DNA of 64,000 nt from JBFWRK01 sp050248955 (GTDB lineage: Bacteria; Actinomycetota; Acidimicrobiia; Acidimicrobiales; Ilumatobacteraceae), in assembly GCA_050248955.1 (NCBI GenBank), contig JBFWRK010000012.1, positions 101,992 to 165,991 of the forward strand. The letters run 5' to 3'. A program made the position numbers and the translations under genes. The stretch's first letter is position 1. Each line of letters starts with the position of its first letter. The notes below the pieces were generated by a model that searched no databases, was not told the origin of the DNA, and saw nothing but the letters and a program-made list of their open reading frames with translations. Below are positions 51,219 through 59,469 of the stretch, piece after piece.

Positions 51219-51938
51219 ATGAACACTACCGTGTCGCCCTCGCGCTGGAGCGCTGAGGCCGACGCGTACGACGCCTGGTTCGACCGGCCATGGGGTCACC
51301 ACGCCACCGGGGTCGAACATCGGATGTTGCTCGACATGGCGGGCCCCGTCTCGGGCCGCGTTGCGCTGGATGCAGGCTGCGGCACCGGCCGATTCATGCA
51401 CCGTCTCGAAGGCGAAGGCGCCACGGTGATCGGTGTCGACCGCGACCGGGACGCGCTCGCCATCGCCCACACCAGAACGACCGGTGCGCTCCTCCTCGGC
51501 GACACCCACCAACTGCCGCTCGCGGACCGTTCGGTCGACATCGCGTTCGCGGTCACCGTGTGCGAGTTCACCGCCGACCCTGCCCGCGTGTTCGCCGAAC
51601 TGGCCCGAGTGACGAGACCCGGCGGTCGTATCGTTGTCGGGTCGCTCAACCGGACCAGCCCGTGGGGTTGCTGGAACCGACGCCAGTTCGCCGAGCCCCC
51701 GTGGAGCACTGCCCGCTTCCTCGACCGGCGAGTCCTCATGGGCCTCGGCGCCCCGCACGGTCGCTGCAACCTTCGCGCCGGCCTCTACGCGCCGGCGGCG
51801 CTGCCGGGGGTCGAGCGGTGGTCGCCGGCAGTAGAGCGCATCGGCCGTCGGGTCGTTCCCTGGCTCGGCGCGTTCCAGGTCCTCACCATCCAACTGCCGG
51901 CCACCAGGCCGGACGGCACTGCAGGTCCCGAGACATGA
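51219..51938 (+). CDS. Class I SAM-dependent methyltransferase
   Basis: A 239-residue methyltransferase: SAEADAYDAWFDRPWGHHAT, then motif I VALDAGCGTGRFMHRLEGEG, VIGVDRDRDALAIA, and DIAFAVTVCEFTADP, then LARVTRPGGRIVVGSL. It is of the small-molecule (UbiE-like) type. It starts 3 bp after the DsrE stop and overlaps the PIG-L start. In locus A the PIG-L gene also sits near methyltransferases, so they probably act on one substrate family. Confidence 0.85.
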   Translation: MNTTVSPSRWSAEADAYDAWFDRPWGHHATGVEHRMLLDMAGPVSGRVALDAGCGTGRFMHRLEGEGATVIGVDRDRDALAIAHTRTTGALLLGDTHQLPLADRSVDIAFAVTVCEFTADPARVFAELARVTRPGGRIVVGSLNRTSPWGCWNRRQFAEPPWSTARFLDRRVLMGLGAPHGRCNLRAGLYAPAALPGVERWSPAVERIGRRVVPWLGAFQVLTIQLPATRPDGTAGPET

Positions 51939-52636
51939 CACCCCACGACCTCGTCCCGACACCGCAGCGAGTGCTCGCTGTGTGCGCCCACCCGGACGAC
52001 GAGAGCTTCGGCCTCGGCGCCGTCATCTCGACGCTCATCGATCAGGGAGCCTCGATCGATCCCGTCTGCCTCACCCACGGCGAGGCCTCCACACTCGGTT
52101 CCCCTACCGTCGATCTTGCACAAACACGGCGCTGCGAGCTGGCAGCGGCGGCCAACGAACTTGGCATCACCACCGTGCACCAGTTCGACCACCCAGACGG
52201 ACGCCTCTCCACTGTCGACCTTGCCGTCCTCACCGCAGCCGTCCAACCGCTCGCCGACCCCGTCGACCTGCTGATCGTGTTGGACGAAGGAGGCATCACC
52301 GGCCACCCCGACCACATCCACGCAACCGCCACGGCGATGGCCGTCGCCGACGTACTTGACCTTCCGGTGCTCGCCTGGACCCTCGACCTTCGCGTCGCCG
52401 ACGCCCTCAACACCGAATTCAATGCCCGCTTCGTCGGGCGAGCCGAATCCGAGATCCACGTGCGACTGCCGGTCGACCGCCGTCGGCAACACGCCGCGAT
52501 GCGATGCCACGACAGCCAGTTCACGGGCAACCCCGTGCCCGAGCGTCGCATCGCCCTCACCGGCGACACAGAACCGCTCCGCTTTCTCCGCCGAGCAGAC
52601 CCGACGGCCCACGACACGAAGGACTTCACCCGATGA
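51935..52636 (+). CDS. PIG-L family deacetylase
   Basis: A 233-residue PIG-L enzyme with zinc motif CAHPDDESFGLGAVIS and the third ligand in GITGHPDHIHA. It resembles MshB/Mca, which deacetylate or cleave mycothiol conjugates. It is shorter than the locus A copy at 31861 and belongs to another branch. It overlaps both neighbours (methyltransferase and VOC), placing it firmly in the operon. Confidence 0.87.
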   Translation: MTPHDLVPTPQRVLAVCAHPDDESFGLGAVISTLIDQGASIDPVCLTHGEASTLGSPTVDLAQTRRCELAAAANELGITTVHQFDHPDGRLSTVDLAVLTAAVQPLADPVDLLIVLDEGGITGHPDHIHATATAMAVADVLDLPVLAWTLDLRVADALNTEFNARFVGRAESEIHVRLPVDRRRQHAAMRCHDSQFTGNPVPERRIALTGDTEPLRFLRRADPTAHDTKDFTR

Positions 52637-53031
52637 GCGACCTACCCACCCACCGATTCGGCCTCGTGCTCGACTGCGCCGACCCCGAGCGGCTCGCCGC
52701 GTTCTGGGCCGCCGCGCTCGACTACGTCAACGTCGGCTCGGCCGGCACCTACGTCGCCCTCTACCCACGCGACGGCAACGGACCCAAACTGCTCCTCCAA
52801 CAGGTCACCGAGGCGAAGACCGTCAAGAACCGGATGCACCTCGACATCAACGCGGCCGACGTCGCAGCCGAAGCCGACCGCCTCGTCGGCCTCGGCGCCC
52901 GACGGACCACGACCTACACCATTCACGAGCACGGCAGCACCTGGATCGTGCTGACCGACCCCGAAGGCAACGAGTTCTGCATCTGCGACGGCGGCACCCC
53001 GTCGAGCCCGAGTCCCGAAGGAGACCCGTGA
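52633..53031 (+). CDS. VOC-superfamily (glyoxalase-like) protein
   Basis: A 132-residue VOC protein: RFGLVLDCADPERLAAFWAA, then HLDINAADVAAEADRLVGLG and DPEGNEFCICDGG. The usual metal-binding Glu is kept (DPEGNEF). It overlaps the PIG-L gene (ATGA) and its own stop overlaps the flavoprotein start. A thiol-adduct or glyoxalase-like role would suit the operon but is unproven. Confidence 0.8.
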   Translation: MSDLPTHRFGLVLDCADPERLAAFWAAALDYVNVGSAGTYVALYPRDGNGPKLLLQQVTEAKTVKNRMHLDINAADVAAEADRLVGLGARRTTTYTIHEHGSTWIVLTDPEGNEFCICDGGTPSSPSPEGDP

Positions 53032-54185
53032 TGTCATCGAACGCAACCCAGACAGTGCTGGTGGCCGGCGGCGGTATCGGCGGCATCGCCGCCGCGAACC
53101 GGCTCCGTCGCCGTCTCGACCGCCGCCACCGCATCGTGCTCATCAACCGCGAACCCGACTTCACCTTCGCCGCCTCCTACCTGTGGGTGATGACCGGCGA
53201 TCGCCGCCCGGACCAGATCACACGGCCGCTCCGACGGCTCGAGCGACACGGCATCGAAGTGGTCATCGGCGACGTCACCGACATCGACCCCGCCACACGA
53301 ACCGTCACCGTCGGCGAACAGCGATTGACCGGCGACCACCTCGTCGTCGCCCTCGGCGCGGACTGGGCGACCGACCGCATCCCAGGACTCGCCGAACACG
53401 GCCACACCTTCGTCACCCTGACCGGCGCTCAACGACTCGCCGAGCAACTCCCACGCGTTCAATCGGGGCGCATCGTCGTCGTCACCGCCGCGCCGTTGTA
53501 CAAATGCCCGGCAGCCCCGTACGAAGCCGCGCTGCTCATCGACGCCGGTCTGCGCGCCCGAGGCATCCGCGACCGCGTCGAAGTTGCGGTCCGCAGCGCC
53601 GAACCCGCCCCGATGCCCGTCGCCGGCGCCAACGTCTCTGCCGCCGTGTCGTCGCTCCTGGCCGAGCGAGACATCGACTACCAACCCGGTCGCCAAACCA
53701 CCGGCCTCGAGCCCGGGACCCTGCAGTTCGGCGACGCCAGCGAACTCGTCGACCTCGTCGTCTACATGCCCCCGATAACGTCACCACCGGTCATCGCCAA
53801 CTCTGCCCTCGCCGCCGAGGACGGATGGATCCACGCCGACCCGACCACCCTGACCACCACGTTTCCGGGCGTCTACGCGATCGGCGACAACACCCACATC
53901 GTCCTCGGCATCGGCAAACCGCTCCCTCGTGCCGGCGTCTTCGCCCACGGCCAAGCTCACGCCGTCGCCGACACGATCAGCGCCACCATCTCAGGCAAAC
54001 CACGACCGATCAGATTCGACGGACACGGCGGCTGCTTCATCGAATCCGGATCCGGACGCGCCGCCTACGGCGCCGGCAACTTCTACGCCGACCCAGCCCC
54101 AACAGTCACCCTGCATACGCCCGCTCGCCGCTGGCACTGGGGCAAGGCGATGTTCGAGCAACAAGTGATGCGACGCTGGCTGTAA
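53031..54185 (+). CDS. Sulfide:quinone oxidoreductase-like flavoprotein
   Basis: A 384-residue FAD/NAD(P)-binding oxidoreductase: VLVAGGGIGGIAAANRLRRR at the N-terminus, the second FAD motif FPGVYAIGDNTHIVLGIGKP, and a redox-type Cys in PLYKCPAAPYEAAL. A further Cys lies near the C-terminus (GGCFIESGSG). These features fit the SQR/FCSD group, which oxidise sulfide to sulfane sulfur using quinone. AAGGAG precedes ATG 53031, which overlaps the VOC stop. It is the last gene of the locus B plus operon. Confidence 0.82.
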   Translation: MSSNATQTVLVAGGGIGGIAAANRLRRRLDRRHRIVLINREPDFTFAASYLWVMTGDRRPDQITRPLRRLERHGIEVVIGDVTDIDPATRTVTVGEQRLTGDHLVVALGADWATDRIPGLAEHGHTFVTLTGAQRLAEQLPRVQSGRIVVVTAAPLYKCPAAPYEAALLIDAGLRARGIRDRVEVAVRSAEPAPMPVAGANVSAAVSSLLAERDIDYQPGRQTTGLEPGTLQFGDASELVDLVVYMPPITSPPVIANSALAAEDGWIHADPTTLTTTFPGVYAIGDNTHIVLGIGKPLPRAGVFAHGQAHAVADTISATISGKPRPIRFDGHGGCFIESGSGRAAYGAGNFYADPAPTVTLHTPARRWHWGKAMFEQQVMRRWL

Positions 54186-54276
54186 CGGGACCCCGCGATC
54201 GTCGACGACGTTCGGGTTCCATCCCGCAGAGGAATCTGTTCGCGTTCTGTTCCCATCGGAACCCCGGCAGAACGCG

Positions 54277-54310
54277 AGAGGCCCCCTCCGACTTCCCGGA
54301 AAGGGCCTCT
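54277..54310. terminator. Hairpin between flavoprotein and tRNA fragment
   Basis: AGAGGCCC (54277-54284) and GGGCCTCT (54303-54310) form an 8-bp stem with an 18-nt loop. There is no long T-run. It can end the locus B operon or transcription from the tRNA on the opposite strand. Confidence 0.6.
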
Positions 54311-54326
54311 GAACTGGTTCTTTACT

Positions 54327-54373
54327 TGGTAACGGGGGCAGGATTTGAACCTGCGACCTTCGGGTTATGAGCC
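54327..54373 (-). tRNA. 3' half of a tRNA-Met gene (truncated)
   Basis: The minus strand contains GGCTCATAACC (anticodon CAU), the T-arm GCAGGTTCAAATCCTGC, and an acceptor end CCCCGTT-A with encoded CCA. The sequence diverges inside the anticodon stem, and no matching 5' acceptor strand (AACGGGG) is found upstream, so this is a partial gene. A tRNA 3' half is a typical att site of an integrative element. Confidence 0.8.
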
Positions 54374-54521
54374 GACAGCGTCACGTGCGGCCTGATCGGC
54401 GCCCGGGTGCGTTGGTGCAGGTAGAGCAACGATTCAGCGTTCCTGGCGGTTCGTGTCGTAGGCGCCCGTTTGCACCCGTTGGTGCTCGTGGTGTTCGCGT
54501 CGTGTTCGCGCACGAGACGGA

Positions 54522-55090
54522 TCATGCAGGGTCGCGCACGCCCGCTCGCACATGACTCGCGCAGCTGGGCAGATCGGCGGCGAGTCGGTCAAGGATCTCG
54601 TGCACGGTCATGGCAGGACGAGTGCGCCGTCGAGCGATGTCGGCCAGCGCGGCCTGGACCCTCGCCGGGTCGACCTCGGCAATGGCCACGGCAAAGCTGT
54701 CAGGGTCGACGGCTTCGATGCCGTACGGTTCGCACGCGGTCGTTGGGAAGTCGCGCAGGTTGATCGTGACGATGCTGTCAGCCTCGACGTGCACCGCGAG
54801 CGCGAGGACATGCCGGTCGTGCTCGGCAATCGGCATCGCCGCGACGAGTGTGTCGGGCGCTTCGTCGAGCGCACCGGGCACGGCACGGTTCATCCGGTCG
54901 ATGCGGTAGGCGATCGCGTCCGGTGTGAGGTCAGCACGCTTGACGAGGTTGCGGCGGACTTCGTCGAGGATCGTCGGCGACCAGTGCAGCCGGACGAGTC
55001 ATGCGCTGCGAAGGTCAGCAGCAGATCGGTCAACTCGATCGAGTACAAGACGTTCGCGTCGACGACCGCGACACGACCGGACACCGCCAC
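54522..55090 (-). pseudogene. PIN-domain (VapC-like) toxin gene with one frameshift
   Basis: One frame starts MAVSGRVAVVDANVLYSIEL (Asp of the PIN site) and, after a one-base slip near 54995, continues LVRLHWSPTILDEVRRNLVK, then PIAEHDRHVLALAVHVEADS and VTINLRDFP, the remaining PIN catalytic residues. Except for the slip the protein is complete at about 190 residues. The HTH antitoxin gene lies 4 bp upstream. It is either inactivated or an assembly error. Confidence 0.75.
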
Positions 55091-55094
55091 GGGT

Positions 55095-55529
55095 TCAGTC
55101 GTACAGGCCGAGATCTTCGGCTTGGCGGGTCAGCTCGTCGAGCGCCTCACGAGCAGCGGCGTCTTGGCGGTCGCGGTAGGCGAGCACATCCACCAATCGC
55201 AGCCGCCGATGTGTTCCGACCATCCGGAACGGCAGCGCACCACCATCGAGGAGCTTGATCAGATGCGGGCGGCTGACATTCAGCAGCTCGGCCGCTTCGA
55301 CCGTGGTCAACTCGGCCTGCAGCGACGCGACCGTCACCCCGTGCCCAGCCTTGAGGTGCTCAACGATTGCCTTCAACGCGCCGACCAGCTCAGCTGGCAC
55401 GTCAACCGTGTCACCTTGCGCGTCCACCAATCGAGTGGCTGCCTCACCGTCACGGGCAAGGGCTCGCTCGATCACCGCCAACTCACGCGCTTGGACCGAG
55501 CCGGGCCTGATCTCGACAGCACTCGTCAT
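55095..55529 (-). CDS. Helix-turn-helix (excisionase-type) antitoxin
   Basis: A 144-residue protein. The C-terminal half has a MerR/excisionase-like HTH: LTTVEAAELLNVSRPHLIKL, then ALPFRMVGTHRRLRLVDVLA. The N-terminal half is helical. It precedes the PIN-domain gene by 4 bp, the usual antitoxin-toxin order. It should bind its own promoter in the gap before 55529 and neutralise the PIN RNase. Confidence 0.82.
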   Translation of the reverse strand: MTSAVEIRPGSVQARELAVIERALARDGEAATRLVDAQGDTVDVPAELVGALKAIVEHLKAGHGVTVASLQAELTTVEAAELLNVSRPHLIKLLDGGALPFRMVGTHRRLRLVDVLAYRDRQDAAAREALDELTRQAEDLGLYD

Positions 55530-55749
55530 GAACTCAGCGTACCCGTCAAGTGAAATAAGTGCAACGACACTGCGCGGGATGAACCGACAATCTCAGACCA
55601 TCGGGTTCGCGCCCCAGTGGTGTAGGCGCATGGCCGCAGTCGTGTGCTGCGTTCATGGGCGCCCGTCTCGAGCGAATCGAGGGCGACCACAACCCTCGCG
55701 TTTTTCGACCACGAGATCGAGTTCGTCCAGTGGTCACCTCCCGGACAGG

Positions 55750-56211
55750 TCACTGCTCATGATATGCGTTCACCCAACTGTGATGGTCACACGACACCAG
55801 CGCGTCGACTCCGCGTTCGAGATCCTCGAACACGACCGTGAAGTGCAGAGGATTCCTGCCGGTCGGGTCGAGACGGAACCAAGCGGTGCGCAGCGCTCCG
55901 ACTCGAACGAGGGTCAGCGTCTCGAACCGCACGAGCGGCACAGCCTGGGCGAGCTCGTCGACGGTGGCGTCACGGGCCGCGAACTCCTGCCGTGGCCGCG
56001 GCGACGGCGCGCCGAGCGCGGCAAGGGCGACCATTGTGGTGGCGGCCTGCGCCACTTCGGCCGCGACGCCCAGCACTTCGTCCCACCGGTCGTACACGTC
56101 GTGAAACGTGTACCCATCGTGCTCGGTGAGGTCGGCAACGGTGGCGTAGCCGTCGGCGCGATCGGTCTCGATCACGATCGCGGGGTGGTCGTCGAGGTTG
56201 GCGAGCCGCAT
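55750..56211 (-). CDS. Truncated FAH-like hydrolase N-terminus joined to other sequence
   Basis: A 153-residue frame. Residues 1-75 (MRLANLDDHPAIVIETDRAD, FHDVYDRWDEVLGVAAEV, ALGAPSPRPRQ) look like the start of a fumarylacetoacetate hydrolase-family protein, where PVPRPRQVFAIGLNY would normally follow. Instead the frame continues DATVDELAQAVPLVRFETLT and GRNPLHFTVVFEDLERGVDA, an unrelated C-terminus of unknown family. In nonphosphorylative fucose or rhamnose pathways the last step is an FAH hydrolase, so the cluster seems to have lost it by recombination here. It lies 1 bp after the SDR stop. Confidence 0.6.
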   Translation of the reverse strand: MRLANLDDHPAIVIETDRADGYATVADLTEHDGYTFHDVYDRWDEVLGVAAEVAQAATTMVALAALGAPSPRPRQEFAARDATVDELAQAVPLVRFETLTLVRVGALRTAWFRLDPTGRNPLHFTVVFEDLERGVDALVSCDHHSWVNAYHEQ

Positions 56212-56212
56212 C

Positions 56213-57010
56213 TCAGTTGCCCGGCTTGGGGCACGGCGGTAGCCGCAGGCCGAACATCCCGCCGTCGACCGCGAGCACCGTTCCGGTGGTCGAGGCCGAC
56301 AGCGGTGAAGCCAGATAGGCGATCGCGTGGGCGACCTCCTCGGCAGTGACCAACCGGCCCATCGGTTGCCGCGCTTCGAGCGCGGCCCGCTCGGCGGCCG
56401 GGTCGTCGGCGGCATCGAGCAGCCGGGCGACCCACGGGGTGTCGGCCGTGCCCGGGGCGACCCCATTGACGCGAATCGCGTCGGCGAGGTGGTCGGCGGA
56501 CATCGCCAGCGTGAGCGCGTACAGCGCTCCCTTGCTGGCGCTGTACAACGCGCGGCGAGGCAGGCCGGCCCATGAAGCGATCGAGCAGGTCACGACCACC
56601 GCTGCAGCCGGCGAGCTGCGCAGCGATGGGAGTGCGGCCCTCACGGTACGGACGACCCCGAGCACGTTGACGTCGAGCACTCGGCGCCACTCGTCGTCGC
56701 TGTTGTCGGCGACCGTGCCCTGTGCGCCGATCCCGGCGTTGGCCACGACGACGTCGAGCCGCCCGTGACGCTCGCTGACGGCCCGCACCGCCGCCCGCAC
56801 CGACGAGTCGTCGGCGACGTCGCATGCGACGAACTCGAGCGCACCGGCGGGCGTGTCGTCGGTGACGCCCTCGGCGGGGGCCGCGACGTCGAGGAGTGCG
56901 ATGCGCGCGCCTCGGGACGCGAGCAGCTGCGCTGCCGCCAACCCGATTCCGGACGATCCGCCGGTGACGGCTGCGACGAGACCGTCGAAGTCGCGGCCGG
57001 TGCCGGTCAC
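56213..57010 (-). CDS. SDR, probably 2-keto-3-deoxy-L-fuconate dehydrogenase-like
   Basis: A 265-residue classical SDR: VAAVTGGSSGIGLAAAQLLA, LLDVAAPA after strand 2 (Asp, so NAD preferred), VVANAGIG, and the catalytic YSASKGALYALT with a preceding Ser (TCSIASWAG). GTG 57010 overlaps the dehydratase stop. Between a sugar-acid dehydratase and an FAH hydrolase remnant, the likely reaction is oxidation of 2-keto-3-deoxy-L-fuconate (or a related acid) to the 2,4-diketo form. Exact sugar is inferred from context. Confidence 0.78.
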   Translation of the reverse strand: MTGTGRDFDGLVAAVTGGSSGIGLAAAQLLASRGARIALLDVAAPAEGVTDDTPAGALEFVACDVADDSSVRAAVRAVSERHGRLDVVVANAGIGAQGTVADNSDDEWRRVLDVNVLGVVRTVRAALPSLRSSPAAAVVVTCSIASWAGLPRRALYSASKGALYALTLAMSADHLADAIRVNGVAPGTADTPWVARLLDAADDPAAERAALEARQPMGRLVTAEEVAHAIAYLASPLSASTTGTVLAVDGGMFGLRLPPCPKPGN

Positions 57011-58314
57011 GTGGACCACGCCGGGCCGTCGGGGAACCGGAAGTTGGAGACGCTGTCGGCGTGCATGCGGGCGCCGAAGCCGGGTGCGGTCGGTGCCACG
57101 TAGTGGCCGTCGACGACGGCCACCGGGTCGACGAAGTGCTGGTGGAGGTGGTCGACGAACTCGATCACGCGCCCGTCGAGCTCACCGCTGATCGCGACGT
57201 AGTCGATCATCGCCAGGTGCTGCACCAGTTCACAGAGCCCGACGCCACCGGCGTGCGGGCACACCGGAACCCCGAACTTGGCGGCCATCACCAGGATCGC
57301 CAGGTTCTCGTTGACGCCAGCGACACGGCACGCGTCGAGCTGGAGCACCGAGATCGCGTTCGCCTGCAGGAGCTGCTTGAAGACCACGCGGTTGGCGACG
57401 TGCTCACCCGTCGCCACGGCGATCGGAGCGACGGACCGGGCGATCGTTGCCATGCCGAGCACGTCGTCCGGTGACGTCGGTTCCTCGATCCAGCGCAAAC
57501 CGTACGGCGCCAAGGCCCTCACCCAGTCGATCGACTGGCCGACATCCCAACGCTGGTTGGCGTCGATCGCGATCTCGATGTCGGCGCCCACGGTGTCTCG
57601 CACGAGGCGGACCCGGCGCTCGTCGTCGGCGAGGTCGGCGCCGACCTTCAGTTTGATCAGCGTGAACCCGTCTGCCACCGCCTGGGCGGCCAGCCGCTCG
57701 ACCTTGGCGTCGTCGTAGCCGAGCCAGCCCGCAGATGTGGTGTAGGCCGGATAGCCGCCCGCGAGCAGCTGGGTGGCGCGTTCGGCGCGACCGGGTCGGG
57801 CGCATTCGAGGATCGCCAGCGCCTCGTCACGCGTGAGGGCGTCGGTGATGTGACGGAAGTCGATCTGCTCGACCAACTCGACCGGCGTCAGTGACGCGAC
57901 GTACTGCCAGAGCGGCATCCCGGCGCGCCGGCTGGCGAGATCCCAGGCGGCGTTGAGCACGGCGCCGATCGCCATGTGCATCACACCCTTCTCGGGCCCG
58001 AGCCATCGCAACTGCGAGTCGCCCATGAGGCGTCGATGGAGATCTGCGAGCAGCTCGGGGCGATCGGGGACCGGCGTTCCCACCACGTGGACGGCGAGTG
58101 CCTCGATCGCGGCGACGGCGACCTCGTTGCCGCGCCCGATCGTGAACACCAACCCGTAACCGTTGCCCGCGCCGTCGGCGCCACCGTCGTCGGTGCGAAT
58201 CGTGACGTACGCCGCGGAATAGTCGGGGTCGGGATTCATGGCATCCGATCCGTCGAGATCGCGTGACGTCGGGAATCGGACGTCGACGACGTCGAGCGCC
58301 GTGATCACAGCCAT
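57007..58314 (-). CDS. L-fuconate dehydratase-like enolase-superfamily enzyme
   Basis: A 435-residue enolase-superfamily sugar-acid dehydratase. The family hallmark RFPTSRDLDGSDAMNPDPDY opens the protein and VFTIGRGNEV follows. The catalytic KxK is in LIKLKVG, and the metal ligands lie in IAIDANQRWD, WIEEPTSPDD and VATGEHV, with further active-site residues in the barrel. These features fit L-fuconate dehydratase, converting L-fuconate to 2-keto-3-deoxy-L-fuconate. It is divergent in function from muconate cycloisomerases. The start is ATG 58314. Confidence 0.88.
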   Translation of the reverse strand: MAVITALDVVDVRFPTSRDLDGSDAMNPDPDYSAAYVTIRTDDGGADGAGNGYGLVFTIGRGNEVAVAAIEALAVHVVGTPVPDRPELLADLHRRLMGDSQLRWLGPEKGVMHMAIGAVLNAAWDLASRRAGMPLWQYVASLTPVELVEQIDFRHITDALTRDEALAILECARPGRAERATQLLAGGYPAYTTSAGWLGYDDAKVERLAAQAVADGFTLIKLKVGADLADDERRVRLVRDTVGADIEIAIDANQRWDVGQSIDWVRALAPYGLRWIEEPTSPDDVLGMATIARSVAPIAVATGEHVANRVVFKQLLQANAISVLQLDACRVAGVNENLAILVMAAKFGVPVCPHAGGVGLCELVQHLAMIDYVAISGELDGRVIEFVDHLHQHFVDPVAVVDGHYVAPTAPGFGARMHADSVSNFRFPDGPAWST

Positions 58315-58377
58315 GGTCGGCTTCGGTCGAAGAGGTTCACGTCGTCTCCAGGTCGGTCAGGTCCGCAGCGTGGTCCA

Positions 58378-58412
58378 CCCGGCTGGCTGCGGCCGCTTCG
58401 CAACCAGCCGGG
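58378..58412. terminator. Strong hairpin inside the sugar operon
   Basis: CCCGGCTGG (58378-58386) and CCAGCCGGG (58404-58412) form a perfect 9-bp stem with a 17-nt loop, between the binding-protein gene and the dehydratase gene. It can act as an attenuator or stabilise the upstream mRNA, as is common after binding-protein genes. Confidence 0.6.
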
Positions 58413-58419
58413 ACGGCGA

Positions 58420-59469
58420 CTACTGGAACGTCAGGAACTGCTCGGCGTTGTCGGTAGTGACCAGCTCGGTGCCGGTGTCGATGAACGGCTCGACCGGGTT
58501 GCCGCGTACAGCGTTGACCGCCGCTTCGACCCCGAGCGCCGCCATCTGTCCCGGGAACTGGGCGATCGTCGCCGTCATGTCGCCGTCGAGGATCGCCTGG
58601 GCGGCGGTCGGCAGCCCGTCGTACCCGACGACCATCAGGTCCTTGCCCTGATCGTTGGCGACCTTGGCGGCCGCGATCGCGGGGTCGTCGCAGGCCGAGT
58701 AGATCGCCGTCAGGTTGGGCGCACGAGTCAGCAGATCCTCGGCAACCGTGGCTCCCTGGGCCGAGTCGCACTTGGTCTCCGCGCCGCCGATGATGATCTC
58801 GACGCCGGTGCCCTCGAGTGCGTCCTGCACGCCCTGGATGCGGGCGTCCAGGGCCGGCACGCCGCGCACGCCCTCCATCAACCCGATCGTGTCACCCTCC
58901 TCCAGCACCGAGGCCAAGTACTCGCCGGCGAGTTGCCCACCGGCGACGTTGTCGGTCGCCGCGACCGCTGCCTTCTTGGTGAAGTCGGCAAGGTCGTTGT
59001 CGGCGAGCACGATCACCAAGCCGCTGTCGGCGGCCGCGTCGAGCGCCGGGATCACGTCGCTACCCATCGGGGTGATCACCATCGCGTCGAAGCCCTTGAC
59101 GACTGCGTCCTCGATCTGAGCGATCTGGCAGTCGACGTCGGCCGGCGAGGCACACGAGAAGAACTCGATCTCGATGCCCTCGTTGGCGTCGACGTACGCC
59201 CGGGCGGCGTCCTCCATCGCGGTGAAGAATTCGACCTGGAACTTCGTGACGAAGGCGACCTGGACAGGAGCGTCGTCGGCCGGCGCGGTGTCGCTGGCGG
59301 GCGGGTCGGTCGTGGGTGCGTCGGTCGCAGGTGGCTGGGTGGCCGGCGGCTGGTTGTCGCTCGCGGGTGGCTCGGTGGCCGGCGACGAAGCGTCGTCGTC
59401 ACCGCCGCACGCCGCGGCCGTCAGCGCCAGCACACCGGCGGCACACGCCAGCATGGTTCGTGATCTCAT
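58420..59469 (-). CDS. Sugar ABC transporter substrate-binding lipoprotein
   Basis: A 349-residue periplasmic-binding-protein-fold lipoprotein: signal and lipobox ALTAAAC (followed by GGDDD), a Thr/Pro/Ala-rich linker to about residue 68, then VAFVTKFQVEFFTAMEDAAR and DAMVITPMGSDVIPALDAAA, typical of the RbsB/LsrB group. A redox-type Cys pair (FFSCASPADVDC) in the first lobe is unusual. It follows the ATPase gene and precedes the dehydratase gene, so it binds the sugar used by this cluster. Confidence 0.87.
   Translation of the reverse strand: MRSRTMLACAAGVLALTAAACGGDDDASSPATEPPASDNQPPATQPPATDAPTTDPPASDTAPADDAPVQVAFVTKFQVEFFTAMEDAARAYVDANEGIEIEFFSCASPADVDCQIAQIEDAVVKGFDAMVITPMGSDVIPALDAAADSGLVIVLADNDLADFTKKAAVAATDNVAGGQLAGEYLASVLEEGDTIGLMEGVRGVPALDARIQGVQDALEGTGVEIIIGGAETKCDSAQGATVAEDLLTRAPNLTAIYSACDDPAIAAAKVANDQGKDLMVVGYDGLPTAAQAILDGDMTATIAQFPGQMAALGVEAAVNAVRGNPVEPFIDTGTELVTTDNAEQFLTFQ

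Noticed and set aside
54322..54525. Small ORF ending NPKVAGSNPAPVTK as a protein
   Set aside because: This peptide is the translation of the tRNA 3' half, a common annotation artefact.
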